Made by a program: the position numbers and the translations under genes
NCBI GenBank assembly: GCA_018806915.1
Contig: JAGKQI010000016.1
Coordinates: 1 to 64,000 of the forward strand
DNA from: Phytophthora colocasiae
Lineage: Eukaryota; Oomycota; Peronosporomycetes; Peronosporales; Peronosporaceae
Length of the DNA: 64,000 bases
Reading direction: 5' to 3'
Notes under the pieces: model-generated
The model's database searches: none
The model's input: only the letters and a program-made list of their open reading frames with translations
Told to the model about the DNA's origin: nothing
In this document: positions 1-12,747 of the stretch, one piece after another
How the letters are laid out: each line of letters opens with the position of its first letter
Position numbering within the stretch: the first letter of the stretch is position 1

Positions 1-2240
1 CAAATCCTCATGCTCTTCAGGCTGCTGTCTTCAACCGACGCGATGATCTAGATGCCATTCCGCTTCCAGAATCCGCGTCTCCTCCTTCTGCGTGCGCTTT
101 CACTTCCAAACCGCCATCACAACTACGATCAGAAAGTTAGCTAAAGCACTCAGAACCCCTGAAACTAACCAAAAGAAAAAATATAAAAATAACTCGGTAA
201 AACCCTTTCGGTATCGAATCCGGGCAACGCGCACCAGCTGTGACGAGGTGGGTGAACACTTTCCGGACTTTCTGAAAGAAAACCTGGTCGCCCAGAACGT
301 ATAGCTGGTGGTTAGTCCGATTCGGGAAGGAAACTTCCAGATGACACTTGAGAACTGGGGTCAGCCCCTACCTTCCGGGATCCAACAGCACTGGAAGGCG
401 GAGCTGGCGTGTGACCTTGTGGTTATCCTCCTTGGTGCTGCCTGTCTTCGAGTATCCGAAGGGTATCACCAGGTGAGTTACTTTCAGGTGTGATCACGAT
501 CCGAAAGATCCAAAGTACCAAAAGTACTTTCCAAATGGCAGTTGGTTTTCTCTGAAGGCAAAAGACTATTAGCAGAGTCCTCTTCCAAATGTTAACCAAT
601 ACAATACAGAGAGTTAATATGCAAAACACGCAGCCGCTCTTTATTCTTTGTGGCCCTCGAGCGGTGGGCACTCCCAACGCCAGTCGACGGGGTCTACTTC
701 CGGAACACTGACTCAGTTCCGGGACCCTTAACAAGCAGCACCAATTTCCGATAACCACTTGGTTTCCGGAAGACAATATCCAAGATCAGGATATCCAGAT
801 GCCTGCATATCCAAATATCCAAAATCTAAATGCAATCTAGACTAGGAATCCAGATGCAAACGTCCAACTGCCACAGTAGTTAATTCAATCGCGTTCCAAG
901 GGGCCAACTACTAACAACCTCCCAAAATGCAGTTATAATATGAAATGTAAATCCGGGAATCCGGATTCCATAACTGGAAGGTGAAATAGGAAGATCCCTT
1001 CCGGATGCGCCGCCGGATCACTTTACTCAACTTGGTCTCGAACCTTTGAGAGGAGTCCCGCACGATGTACGCAGTCGACGCGGCTGGCATGCTGGCTCAG
1101 AAGCTAACTCGAAGCTTCTCTGACAAGAGGCTGGTCCGCAGTGTTTTTGCAGTATCTTCCAGGAAAACCTTCCAGAAGCATCACTTGCGCCCTTGGTGGC
1201 AAATTGAACTCTCTGTTATTTATATACAAGTCTTCTGCTAAAGATTCTGCTAACATCTTGTTTTCACTATAGGAAGCGCACACTCATCAGGAAAGGTGCG
1301 TGTCTCTGGCGCGGAACCTCGAAGAATTTCCGCTGGTGCCGAACACATCCCTGGTTTATCGTTTTGGTCGGTCGGTCTTGACTTTACTTGTTAAGCACCC
1401 AACCTCAATGTCCATAATTGGTGCTAAATCAGGCAGGGTCCGGACGCCCTTGGTCATCTCTGACTCCTGATCCTGGTAATCCGGAAGTCCTCAGTTCAGC
1501 ACTGGAAGCATGTATCCGGAACATACCGGTCTGTGTATGGGCGACTGGACTCTTGAGCCCTTAGCCTCTGACTGCGATGGCATCCAGATTCTCGAAATCT
1601 GGATCTGGATTCTGGAAGTACACACCAGGAATTCACTTAAAATTACATGGTGGACTTGATTCCTCAATCAGTGGACTCCGATCATGGTCGGGCATCCCGG
1701 ATTCTGGAAGTCCGGAAGTCCTAGCATAATAAGGTGAAAATGTGTTCCACAGCTCAGTCCCAGGTACTCGATGCCTCAGCCAATCACCTCTCGACATATT
1801 GGGTGGCTCTGGGAGGCGGTGTCCAGATAGAAAATTTGAATCCACAGCTTCACAATCGGAGACGTCCTGCAGTTTCAGAGTACAGCGGGTGACTGGGCGA
1901 TCACCTCATGACGGCACCAACAGGACAGCGAGGAAAATGGAGGGAAGTCATTATGGGCTACGGGCAAACTGGCATGGGTGGAGTCTTTTTTTCAGGGAGA
2001 GGACAGAGCCGGTAGCCGATTCAGAGTCAGCAACTTGAGCGAACTCAGGAAAGGGCTGCGGTATAATGCAGGGATGGTCACAATGGACTTCAAAGGGGTT
2101 AGTGCTTCGTTGCTATGGAGACGCTGGCAGAGAGGTTGATAAGTAAGAAGAGGAGGAGGAGGCAAGAAGCTGGGGAGTGCTCGATGGCGGCCATCCTGGA
2201 CTGAATTGCAGTTGCACAAAGTATGTGGGTGGGAAACCTC
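1..2240. other. Repeat debris without a recognisable gene
   Basis: No open frame here looks like a conserved protein. The first ~110 bases read as the end of a coding frame rich in Ala, Pro and Ser, possibly the tail of a retroelement polyprotein cut by the window edge. From about 700 to 1750 the sequence is enriched in CCGGA/TCCGG words (for example near 960-1020 and 1690-1720), which suggests decayed low-complexity or LTR sequence. I could not pair any LTR or TIR ends. Confidence 0.3.
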
Positions 2241-2249
2241 GCAGGGGGC

Positions 2250-4269
2250 ATCGGGGGAAGTGGACAGACTATAAAGACATATTCCCAAGAACGCAGGAGC
2301 TTCACGCTTGGGTGGGGATTTGACTTGACATATCACCCACGAGGACGATGGAGCACTGCTGATGTGCCCCAAGACACACGTCATGCCATTGGAGAGCAGG
2401 ATGGCTCACCAATTCAGAGATATCTGTTTGTGCATCCTGCTGACCAACTACCCGGAGCTGGCAGGGGCCCAACGGGATGAAGCGCTATTGACAGTGGTGC
2501 ACAAACTGGAAGATCAGCATCACGTGTTTGAGGCAGGCAGGATCTAAGCCCACGATCGAGCATTCGTGGGGTTTCAGCGGGCCAACTCAAATTGATTGTT
2601 GGGCGGTGGACAAGCAGACCCAACAGCGGAGGCGGTAGCGGCTTTTCCTGAAGGTGGACGCAAGGACGGTGAGCGTGGCACCGCACCCGAGGTGGAGTAA
2701 GATGATGCCCCTATGCGGTCGGGAAGAGAGAGAAGAGTGGGACACAATCGCGCATAAGTTATGGCAAACAGCTGATCAATGGGGTAGTGGCCAAGGAAGC
2801 GAGGGCAGTCCACAAACGGATAGAGAGGCAAGATGTACGACCAGAGAATGCAGCGGTGGCGAGCAGCATTAGACAAGCTAGCATGGAGGAAAATTCATCG
2901 AATGGAAGAGTTACATACGGCATATCATAGGCAGAACATGTGCTTACAGACTAAAGATGGGCAACCAAGTCTCAGAGCATGGGCCGGCGAGATAGGAGGA
3001 GGGTATGCACTCAGTCAGGCGCCGAGGTTGCGCACACTGCGAGTGAGAGGTGGAGACGATACACCTAGCATGGGAATGCCCAGATGCGCAGCGATATTGG
3101 ACGGTGTGGCTGGATGCATGGAGGTGGGGTATGATAGCACGTCGAGGCAAGACAAGGGTGCGCCGATTCAAGAGCGATTTTTGGACTGAGGCTGTCCAAA
3201 ATGCCGGAGTGGTTAGTAAGATGGGTGTAAAGATATGGGATTGCCAGGACTGGGTGAAGCTCCATCAAACCGCAGACGAAATGTGGGCATGAATGGGAGT
3301 TGCGGTGACGGTGACAGCAATCTGGCGGCGTTGGAATGTAGATCGGATTCACCCTGGAGGTGGAACACCTCGACAGTTAGCCGAGGCTATTGGGTTATGG
3401 AGAATCGCGATGAAGGGAGGCGTACGAGCGGTACAGACTGACACTCTTTCCGATCACAGCCGACTCTATTGACAGGATCAAGGTGGCGGCCGCCATCACA
3501 GGCAATTGGACCGAACACAGCAAGACTTCAAGTGGAGAATATCTCCGGACGAATTTGTACGTGTGGCGTTCTTCGCGACTGAGGGGATCACGGGAGTAAT
3601 CCAGGTCCAGGTGGTAGTGGCAGCGTGGAATGGTCATCAAGATAGGCGGCGGCGGCAAGGCAACAATCGAAATGGGCAGCGGCGACGGCTCTCGGCGGGG
3701 CGACGCATGACGAATAACGTTGCGGAATTTATCGGCTTGCATCGATTGCTAACTCACGCGGTCAGTAAGAGGTGGAGGAAGATACATGTGGTCGGTGATA
3801 GCATGATGGTTATTCGAATGATGATTCAGCAAAACGCCACCGAAATCAAAGAAGCTTAACGCATTGGTATCATGAGCAGTCAGCCAAGCTAGCAGATATG
3901 GTAATGTGCGGTGGGATCGTGGAGCCATCACTATAGTGCGCACAACAAGATGAAAAAACGCTGGATTGGTTGGCCAACGAGGCCATGGACAGAAGGACGA
4001 GCGTTATGGTCACGTTTACAGACGACGGAGCTACCCATCGGTTACAGGAAGGGATTGTCCGAGAGGATGGAGGGGGATGTAAGTAAGTGGTTGGCTGACA
4101 GAAAGCAAGAGTAGAGGGAGGATGTAACGGGGATGTGAAGCGTGTAGTAGATGAGATGAGGAGGACTCGTACGGACATTGCAGCCGGACGGGGGATGGTA
4201 ATTAGAGTTCACTTCCAGAGATGGAAAACAGTAACACAATATACCTTACCAAACAAACAAAAAAAAAAA
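2250..4269 (+). mobile_element. Degraded LINE-like (non-LTR) retrotransposon 3' end
   Basis: Pieces of one polyprotein can be followed on the + strand in changing frames. Around 3050-3130 a segment reads ETIHLAWECPDAQRYW, the His/Cys segment typically found downstream of reverse transcriptase in LINE polyproteins of oomycetes and other eukaryotes. Around 3700-3840 an RNase HI domain follows, with TNNVAEFIGL and then VVGDSMMVI, which carry the conserved Glu and Asp positions. The end of that domain (a WLANEAMD-like stretch) continues near 3960-4000 in another frame. The element appears to stop at an A-rich tail of about eleven A at 4259-4269. Stops and frameshifts are frequent, so it is dead. 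The 5' limit is uncertain. Confidence 0.55.
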
Positions 4270-4495
4270 TGTATTAGTACAGTAGAATAATTCTCCAAGG
4301 TGAAGATGACATGTGTACGACGACAAGTGCTGATAAAGCGATGGACAACCGATTTGTTTCTTTCAGCCGTCTCGAGAAATTCTTGAGGTTGCTCACTGTC
4401 TGTGTCGAATTTTCGTGTCTTTTTCCTCACTGTGGATTTGGGATGAAGTTTTTACAAAAGAAGACGTCTTTCATCTATCGATTGCGTAAAGTTCG

Positions 4496-6698
4496 TCAAT
4501 ATACGCTAGTGGGAAGTCCGAATTCAGGTCCACCACTGAGCGAGGTCACACAATGAACATTAGAAGGCTGGAATTCGCTGCTACTTGAGCACAATAAGGG
4601 GTCTCCGCGCATGCTAGCTCCCTCTTTAGAACTTGCGTCCCAACCCACGCAGGTAGAGGTGCTGGTTAAATTCGTCTCTTGAAGATCCAAACGAATGAGT
4701 GAAACTCGTGGAGGATCCCAACGTCGGTGGTAATTCTCTTCAAAGAGTTTCCAGTCAGTGACAACTCTGGAATCGTCAGGAGCTGGTGGCATATCGGATT
4801 AGTTGAGGGATCGTCTCTGATTCCCGATTCCCTTTAAGCGATAAAGTGTAGACCTGGAGCGTACAAAGCGACGCTGGGATCTCTCCGTCATCTCGCCGTA
4901 TTCAAACGCTACCACTGCCATCGGGTGCCAACAGGACGGTAAATCGACTGGGATGGATTTCAGATCCGTCACGACAGAACATAACACTCCAGTAAGTGAG
5001 GCCGGGAGCGGCTCCAATAATCCGGCAGGGAAACCTAAGGGGAACTTCGTGCGTGATATTGCAGTGAAAAACAGTCGCGGGTGGGGTTTGTAGCTGTGAT
5101 GGAGTTGGCATTCGTCCCCACTCGACAACTGTGGAGTTGTAAATGTGAAAGACCATTAAGTTGCTGGAACTGCTGGATGGCTGGAGGCACGTGAAGACTT
5201 GGACAGTGGGGCGAACGTCAGTGTTGCAAGTTTTTTCATCGATAGAAGCGAACAGAGTGTCATCTGGAGATTCAATTCCTCCTCGAATGGCAATTGATCA
5301 CCAGACTGACACAAGATGAACTACTCGCAAACCACGGACGAGTAAATCCCCGGCAGCCCTGGACAGACGTCAGGTGTGATTCTATGGCTGCACCCCATAG
5401 GCACCCAGAATTATTTTCACTGCTTTGGTGGGCGTTCGCTCCGTGTTTTGAGTTGGTTGTAGTCTCCACGACGCCACTTTTTGTCAACGTGGATGGTTTT
5501 GTGTCTGGGTTTGGTAATTTTCCTTCTGGATCTGGCACTAAGACTTTGACTGGTAATGGAACTGTCATCCACCCACCGTCGAGGTGCTCTTGGAAACTGC
5601 AACAGAAGCCGATGAAGTCGACGAACGAGTAAGTAGCGAAACCCAATAGTGACGAGGGACATGTAGATAGCGAAATGAGGGAAGACTTTGGCGGCAAAAA
5701 TCAATGAGGTTTCTCAAACTGGAGGCAAAAGTCAGCTGAAACTCGAGCACCAGCCTCGTGACGAACACCGGATCGTAGAGCTGATCTGGGTCTTTGAAGT
5801 AAGCTTGAGTTAGTAGTGGTCCATCGCGTCTGCGTACGGAGCGACACAACAAACACGGGACTGATAACGCTGATGGCGATACAAATGGCTGCGTGTCAGC
5901 TGATAACGCAACGACACGTTCCAGCGCTGGTTTTGAACTCTAGGAAAAGCTGTAACAGCCAATGTCGACCAGCAGTTGGCCAACAACAAGTGACACTAAC
6001 AGTGTATTCGGAGCCATACACGAGGCAGAAAGCGACTGAACTGGTAGGCTTGATACGTTCTGTGTTGTGATAATTCTAGCAATTCCCGCAGGACGAAAAC
6101 AGTGAGGAAATGCTCGCTTTCCACTCCGAATAGTCCGTTATTGGAGAAAAGACCCATCCATAGTCGTCTTTGCAGGTTTGTAATAAGGTCTTGATGCGGT
6201 GGCGATACTCTGCTACAATTCCTCTATTAGTACGTTGGCTCCTGGATGTCTCAGTGACGCTGTCTTCTTGTGTATTATGGTTCGAGTGAAAGCGAGTTGA
6301 TATTCGCGAATGGAGCAGTAAATGGAGTGTTAAGATAAGGCCGACTCAAATGGAGGAAATACATTGCTGCGAACACCAGAGCGTATAGTTCGTAGTGCTC
6401 GTTACCCTTTTCCTTAGGAGCCCAAAGATGCACGTAGTAGCCCATTATCGGATCCGTGAGAGTAGTAATACATGGCTGCGAAGATGAGAAGAAAACATCG
6501 CACAGAGTGAGTGTGCACTGATAATAACGAGGAAACCATGCCAGTCAGAAACATTCCAGGCTTTAGCTGGAGTGTGCAAACCCTCTTCGATTCGAAAGTG
6601 TCTTCGACGAGAACTTTCATTTGTTGGGAGCTGCAATACTGATCACAGGGATTGGACCGATAGACGCTTGCCTCGACGATAGTAGCCGCTGCATTCAC
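4496..6698 (-). pseudogene. Decayed oomycete multi-pass membrane protein gene
   Basis: On the minus strand, successive frames give membrane-protein-like segments. Near 6050-6150 there is a stretch FSNNGLFGVESEHFLTVFVL followed by RELLE. Near 5640-5790 there is a stretch LYDPVFVTRLVLEFQLTFAS and then hydrophobic FPHFAIYMSLVTIGFRYLL. These resemble, from memory, conserved parts of a large Phytophthora family of multi-pass membrane proteins, often with leucine-rich repeats. The reading is broken by several stops and frameshifts, so I call it a pseudogene. The polar segments at 4496-5128 may be its C-terminal region, but that link is an inference. It lies head to head with the first reductase pseudogene (start 7009), so their upstream regions would have been shared. 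Confidence 0.4.
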
Positions 6699-6988
6699 CT
6701 ACTTGGATAGCAGGTTGTTACTCTAAGATGGACGAAACTACAAATATAGGAAGTTGTATTTGTGGTAGTACATGCACTACCAGGTACATGAGAGCAATGT
6801 ATAGGATAACGTTGAAGTGCCTCGTAGCTGCTCTTTCAACGTCAGCGAGTTGTCATGCACGCCTAGAGCCAATCACGATCCGCATTGCTGCGCGTGTCGG
6901 CCGGGCGTGCCCATAGGGCATCCAGCACCACCGCTCTGTCGATTATTCCGCTTCGATAGATATCGACTAGCGCTGAGTACTTGGAGAG

Positions 6989-6997
6989 CTCACTTTG
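6989..6997 (+). promoter_or_regulatory. Initiator-like motif of reductase pseudogene 1
   Basis: CTCACTTTG fits the oomycete initiator pattern YTCANTYYN and lies 12 bp upstream of the ATG at 7009. It supports that ATG as the ancestral start. The gene itself is broken, so the site is probably a relic. Confidence 0.35.
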
Positions 6998-7008
6998 GAA
7001 CTTTCTCA

Positions 7009-9333
7009 ATGTCGACTTGGTATGAAGAAGAGCCCAGAGATGGAACCTTCTCTCTCGCGTCTCTCCCGCTCCAAAGCCCCTCGTCCCTCTTCTCCAGTCT
7101 ATGGCGACAGGTAACCACTACAGCATTGTTGAACCTCCTCGTTGCAGTGAGTTTCCTGCTTTTCATCACGAATCCGCCGGTCGAAGCTGCATATGTGACT
7201 CCCACTCTACCGAAGAAGCCACATCAAGCCACTGATAGCGACGGTCATTGGGGTTCACACGACGGAAAGTTCGGTCGATCCTACGTATCTAGTGCTGGTT
7301 GGGGTGCCACCGACCGTTTGCTTGTGTATCGTCAATTATCCACTGTTGTCGACCATACGTTCACGTCATGGTATCTAATACAGCACAGATTCTACGACGA
7401 AGGCCATGACACCTACCAGCCTCAGCTATGGAGAACTACTGTTTCTTATTGTTCCTAGTACTTGGGAACGCTGTAGTGCTTTGGTACGGCATTTCAACAA
7501 GCGCCGCCGGACGGAGACCTCGGGAGATGTTCCTGAACGTCCCGTACGTCCGAATGATCGGAAAATGCGTTGGGTTTCAACTGTCTTTGTTCAATATGAC
7601 GTTGCTCTTCTTACCAGCTACTCGGAACAGCTCGTGGATGGAATTCCTCGGTCTTTCGTACGCGAACGCCATCAAAGTTTCATCGGTGAGATCGGCGTCG
7701 CGGCAGTTTTAACTGGTATCGTTGCATTAACCAGGTTGCTACTATTACGAGATGGATACAGGACGAACGGTGGATGGATGCCATGGCGTTGCCGTGTTGG
7801 GACTTTGTTCTCTAAGGGAATCTGAAAGGCCGAAAAGTCTGGATCAACGTGTGTTGGAGAACTGGCACTGTTGTGTTTCTTAGTGATCGGACTCACCTCG
7901 ATCCCCGTGGGTACGACGGAAGTTGTACAACGTCTTTTATAACGTCCATCAGCTCCTGTTCCTGTCTGTTGTATTCACGGGGCTTCACTGGGACGCGAGC
8001 TGCTGTGGTTCTTACTGCCCACCTTCGTCGCGTACTTAACCAGTCGAGTATTGTCGAAGGTATAATGGTTCTACCCCCGCTAAAGTGGTCGAGTTCGCAT
8101 CCCTGTCCCCTGGCGTTGCTTCGGCAAACTTGTGGTGTCTATTGACGGAGGGAACAGTTCCAGGTGGGGCAGTTCGTGTACGTGAACGTCCCTGCCATCT
8201 CCCCGGTTCGAATGGCACGCGTTCACGATCGCTTCGTGCCCAGGATCCTCCAGTATGACATTGCTTGTCAAAGTATTAGGAGATTGGACGGAAGCTGGTG
8301 ATCTACCAGCAACAGGTGCACCGGCCAAGAGGTAGAACCGAAGTGCTGCGTCGATGGTTATCCCTAAAGGGATACGTACGAGGATTACAATACGAGCTGG
8401 TTTTAGAATCGGTGGAGGCGTTGGAATGACCCCATTACTCCAAAGCGTTTTTAGAAGATATTTGTATAGGAAGCAGAGGAACTCGGCAAGCTCAGGGTCG
8501 ATCTCCTCTTCCTCGTCGGAGTTTCGGCAATATTTGCTGATGCGAGAACTGGAACTACTGAAGGAGATTTACCCGTTATTGACTCGAATTCGAGATGTCG
8601 ATCCACAAGGACGTTACATATCGGTACACTTGACAATAGCCGCGACTATACTCCTCGACCAGAGGAGCTGGACTGGCCTTCACGATTCATGACAATCAGA
8701 AGGCGTACGGTTCCTCCCAGACCAGGGCAGAACATTCACTCCTGTCCACGAAGCCCATGGATGTCCCTTTGGTGGTCGTCTTGATTTGGTTCCGTATACC
8801 TCTCCACTTAGTCGCTTTTTGGATCCGTTTTGGGGCTTTTTGACAGTGTTTCCAGTTTGACAATGGAGTGTTGATCAATAGGACTACAGAGAATTTGCAG
8901 TGTGGGCGGTGCAGTCTGCTGTATCCAAAATCTCGGCTTTGTTCGCCTCTGGAGTGTTCGTTTACGCGTATTACGTTGGGTTAGAAACCCCGAACAGCGA
9001 CCTTGAAAGAGTCTCAATACGATGTGGATTGGAATCTGAAGGCGAATCTCTCTTACCACAGACCAGAGGAACCAGTTTCATCCCCGACATGTCGACGTAC
9101 CTGGCGATCTGGTAACTCGATCTGGACGTTGAAGTTGGTCGACGAGCCAGATCGTAGAACGTCTACTGCGAGGTCTCCATTCCTGGACATCGTCTCCACG
9201 ATGTTCCGGATCCTGCAATTGGCGTTTTTAGTATCTGGACCTGAAAGTCTGAAGATTGCAAACAGCAGAGAGCTGTAGCTGCGATAGACCGCCAGCGTCT
9301 TTTGACGTTCACGAAGAAGAATTTGAATTATAA
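7009..9333 (+). pseudogene. Ferric reductase / NADPH oxidase-like pseudogene 1
   Basis: This is a diverged, broken relative of the intact reductase at 45995-48316. From the ATG at 7009 the frame runs to about 7458 and holds one membrane segment. After a frameshift, the paralogue's block FLPATRN..WMEFL..SYAN is recognisable at 7608-7665. Later frames give the FAD-side VGQFVYVNVPAIS-like stretch near 8165, the NADPH-binding GGGVGMTPL at 8412-8438, and an ELELLKEIYPLL stretch near 8545. The tail FDVHEEEFEL then a stop at 9331-9333 matches the C-terminus of the intact copy. At least five frame breaks are needed, so no full-length product is possible. It ends 29 bp from the stop of pseudogene 2, which points the other way. 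It is more divergent than pseudogene 2 and may represent a separate subfamily. Confidence 0.75.
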
Positions 9334-9362
9334 ACATCATAACGAACATATAATTACCAACT

Positions 9363-11746
9363 TTAGAGCTCGAACTCCTCTTCATGGACATCAAAGTGAC
9401 TAGCTTCCAATGTCTGCGATCGAGTACTCGACTGAGCTTTTTTCCAGCTCTTCCGGCTCTGAAACGAATAACACCGATCGTTGAGTTCCCAGTAGCTGGA
9501 TACGTCGTATTAAGGACTTGTCGGAACTCTGGTGAAACTTCTGCAGAACGCCAACTTCATGAGCTGCGGGATGCTCTGGACGGTGACCAACATCAACGCG
9601 TTGTACTCTGAAAGGAGATCCTGGAAACGATGTGGATATCCACAGCCATTGAGGGAAGACGAGGGTGTCTCTGCTACCGTCTCGGAGTGGGGTTTTAGGG
9701 TCAGTGTGTCTTTCTTGTCCCAGTGCGATGCTCGTGTAGACTGTAGCCATCCCGACAATGAGCAAGCGTGATCTCTCGACGAAGAAGTTCTGCAGTGGCC
9801 AAGAGGTTCTCGTTGCTCATCCTGTACTTTGTTGCCGTACTTGACGAGGATCACGATGATCAACGTGATCAGGAACGATGCACGCAAACATTGCCACCTT
9901 GCGCGCTGGTTCAAGTACGCAGAGGCTCAAGTGAAAACTCTGGGGCCTTGGACTTCACGGTAGCGTCGTAGCTTAGTAGCGATTCAGAGTGGGGTTTCCC
10001 AGCAAGACGTTCACGATCAATGAGTAGTTCCAGTTGTTCACTTTGCTAGGAGTACGCGTGAGGCTGAAGTGAAGACTGAAGAAGTTCTGGTGAGGTCCAA
10101 CTCCTTTATCTGCACTTCAAGTACAGGGTGGATCTACTTCCAGTAGGACAGTTCACGGAAGGAGAAGATGCAAAATGACCTTCTGACGGGGGTAAAGTTT
10201 CGCCCTTACTGAAGCTTTAAGCCACGATATCTTCCAGGATCGAAAGTAATGGGGTTACACTCGATGCACTCCACCAACTAGACACACTGTAGAATACTCT
10301 TCGTACATCTCCAGCGACGCACCGTAGTATCCATCCATGTAGATCTTCGGTAGAACGTTGTTCCTTTGACAGAACTCCGAGTACTTGACCAGATACTCCG
10401 TCCAGTCACCAAGTGATTTAAGTAGAATCGTGAGTGTATCGGGACTGGTACGTGGTGATGAAGAGATCGTGAACGCATGCCACTGCAGCTTGGAGATGGC
10501 GGGGACGTTGAGGTAGACGAACTGACCGACCTTGTAGTTACCAGCGGGGGCGGTAGAACGAGCCAGTACTACCTTCACAACGTCATGGGAGAGTGTGGTG
10601 AATTCACGTACTACTACCGGCGTGAACCCGTTGGAGCTGGAGATCGCACGACTGATCGTGTACAGCATAACTGAAGGGAAGATCCACGAGAGGATCGGGT
10701 TCCAGTGTAGAACAGCGAAGATTGTACCGATAAGGAAGAGGTGGTGCACGTTGTAGAACGTGTTGTACATCTTGCGTCGCACCCACGGAATGGACGTGAC
10801 ACCAATAGCCAAGAAGCACAGCAATGCGATCGTCCCGAAGAAGTTCATCCACGGGTCATGACCTCCTCACTGCCCACTGCACAGTCGAAGCAAGGTAGAG
10901 CCTCCTTCGTCCATTCTCCTTATCGGATCCACGACCAGTAGTACCCGATGCAGTGAAGTAGAGCGGTTAAGACCGTGATGACCCCCACCCAACGGTGGTA
11001 CTTGATACCGTTGGCGTACGAAATATTGAGGAATTCCATCCACACACAGTTACGAGTAGCCGGGAGGAAGAGGAAGGCCAAGTTGTAGATGCACACGAAA
11101 CCCAAGGTTAGAGCGACCATCTCCAGATACAGCTCGAAGTTGAATTCCGACCTCTCTTACGGTTCCTCTCCACTCGATGGACGTAGTAGAAGTAGAACAC
11201 GTAAGTTACCACCGATCAGGAACGCCAGGAACAACAGTTCACCCAGACTGACACGTGCTACCCAACCGAAGATCCGAGGCTTGCGACGTAGAACGCGAGT
11301 GAAGCTGAGAACGTAGTGCGAGGTGATCCGACGAACGTTGAAATGCTTGAGCAACTCTTGGAAGATCAGTGACGCCGCGATCGGGAGGAAACAGAGCAGG
11401 AAGAAATACGTAGGGCGAATCATCTCTGAATGACCGGTAGTATCTCCCTTTTCAGCATTGGCAGGGACGCCAAACCACGTGCCGATGGTAGTACTGAGGT
11501 CGGAATAGCTCTCGGTGAAGTAGAACAACTGACCGTAAGTGTATGTGATCATACACGCGATGATCAGCAGTTGCAAAAGATTCCCAAGGATCGAATATCG
11601 ACTGAGCGACGGGTAACTGGAGACGCGAGTGGAGATCCGCGGTTCTCCCACGAGACTGTTGCGCTTATCCTCAACATCGGGAGTTTTCAACGTCGAAAGA
11701 CCGTATCAACGCGTGGAGTGGTGGTTGAGTCCGCGTTCGGTGCCAT
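9363..11746 (-). pseudogene. Ferric reductase / NADPH oxidase-like pseudogene 2
   Basis: This is a minus-strand copy close in sequence to the intact gene at 45995-48316. The ATG at 11746 gives MAPNADSTTTP, matching the MAPTAMTPH start of the intact protein, and is followed at once by a frameshift. Frame 11690-11157 carries the first three membrane segments, including the block GQLFYF..SYSDLSTTIGTWFGVP. Frame 11120-10920 carries the next membrane segment and a heme-region His. Frame 10848-10255 carries the YNVHHLFLIGTIFAVLHW heme segment, the FAD motif HAFTISSSP and the start of the NADPH loop LVGG, where another frameshift falls. The C-terminal third (10254-9363) is heavily broken but ends in FDVHEEEFEL and a stop. 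Four or more indels make it non-functional. Confidence 0.85.
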
Positions 11747-12747
11747 GATGGACGATCAGGATCGACTTGTGCAGTCGACGGCAAATCACAGAATGGAGAC
11801 TTGTTAGTGTTTTTAACTTGGGCGAAAGACGTTGAAGGCGTAGGAAGCTCCCGTTTTGGGGTTTGTGGGGCTCGCGTGAAGTGGAAGAAGCTGGACGACA
11901 GACGAGTGTATGTCGAAGCGATGCAAGAGCTGGACGAGGAGCTTCAGGGCACACGCCCTCGGGCCAATGGCAGCTTTTTCTTACCGTGGTAACCTGCGTT
12001 TCATGTTGACTGGGAGGTGCCGTCTCAGCGACAAAGCATCAGGGTGAGCACCGCAGGAATGCAGAGGCTTGCGTGGGCTGATGTTACTAGTATCACTCAC
12101 TCGTCACACGACTCCATGACATTCAAATTTCTAGTGTTATGGAGATTTTTTCTCTAGTTGCTTGCAGAGGGTTAACAGAGACTTGAACATGTATCTTTCG
12201 AGTAGAAGAGCGTCCAAAATGAATGTTTTTCAGTGATTGATGAAACTTAAAAGTGCTTCATCTGACTACATGTCTTGTCGACCGGATATCGTCGCGATTT
12301 CAGCTGCGTCGAGGTCTGGTGGAACCGTGTTTTCGAGTTCAAATCTCAGTAGCGTATCGGAAAGACTGCGGCCCTCGTGCCTTGCGCCAATGACATCGTG
12401 ATGAGAGTTGCGGCGCTCAGACTCGGACGAGGGATTCGATGGCCAGACTGATTGGTCTGTTCCGGTCATGACGAGCCAGCTGTGACCGACGCGTACATTG
12501 GGGGCCGCTAGATTTTGCTGGAGTTGCTGTTATCGAAGAACCAAAAGTTACTCCAGTGTACACTGTACGGTATTTCATTTTCATTCACTCCCGAAGTGAA
12601 AAAACCAAGTCGACACTTCCACAAAAACGAAGAGCTTTGTGCTTTATTGAGTTAATAAATGTGTCCAAAAATCATTTGCATGCAAAAGTATCTTTCGTGC
12701 TGAATCTGAAGTCGTACATGTACAGTAAATCCAGATGGTGCACAGAC
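11747..12747. other. Intergenic region between pseudogene 2 and the tandem array
   Basis: No conserved gene was recognised. It holds the former upstream region of reductase pseudogene 2. A stretch at about 12573-12590 (TTTCATTTTCATTCACTCCC) resembles an oomycete initiator but has no convincing downstream ORF before the array begins. Confidence 0.35.

Noticed and set aside
12300..12360. Possible tRNA T-arm (GAGTTCAAATCTC)
   Set aside because: No acceptor, D or anticodon arms could be paired around it.
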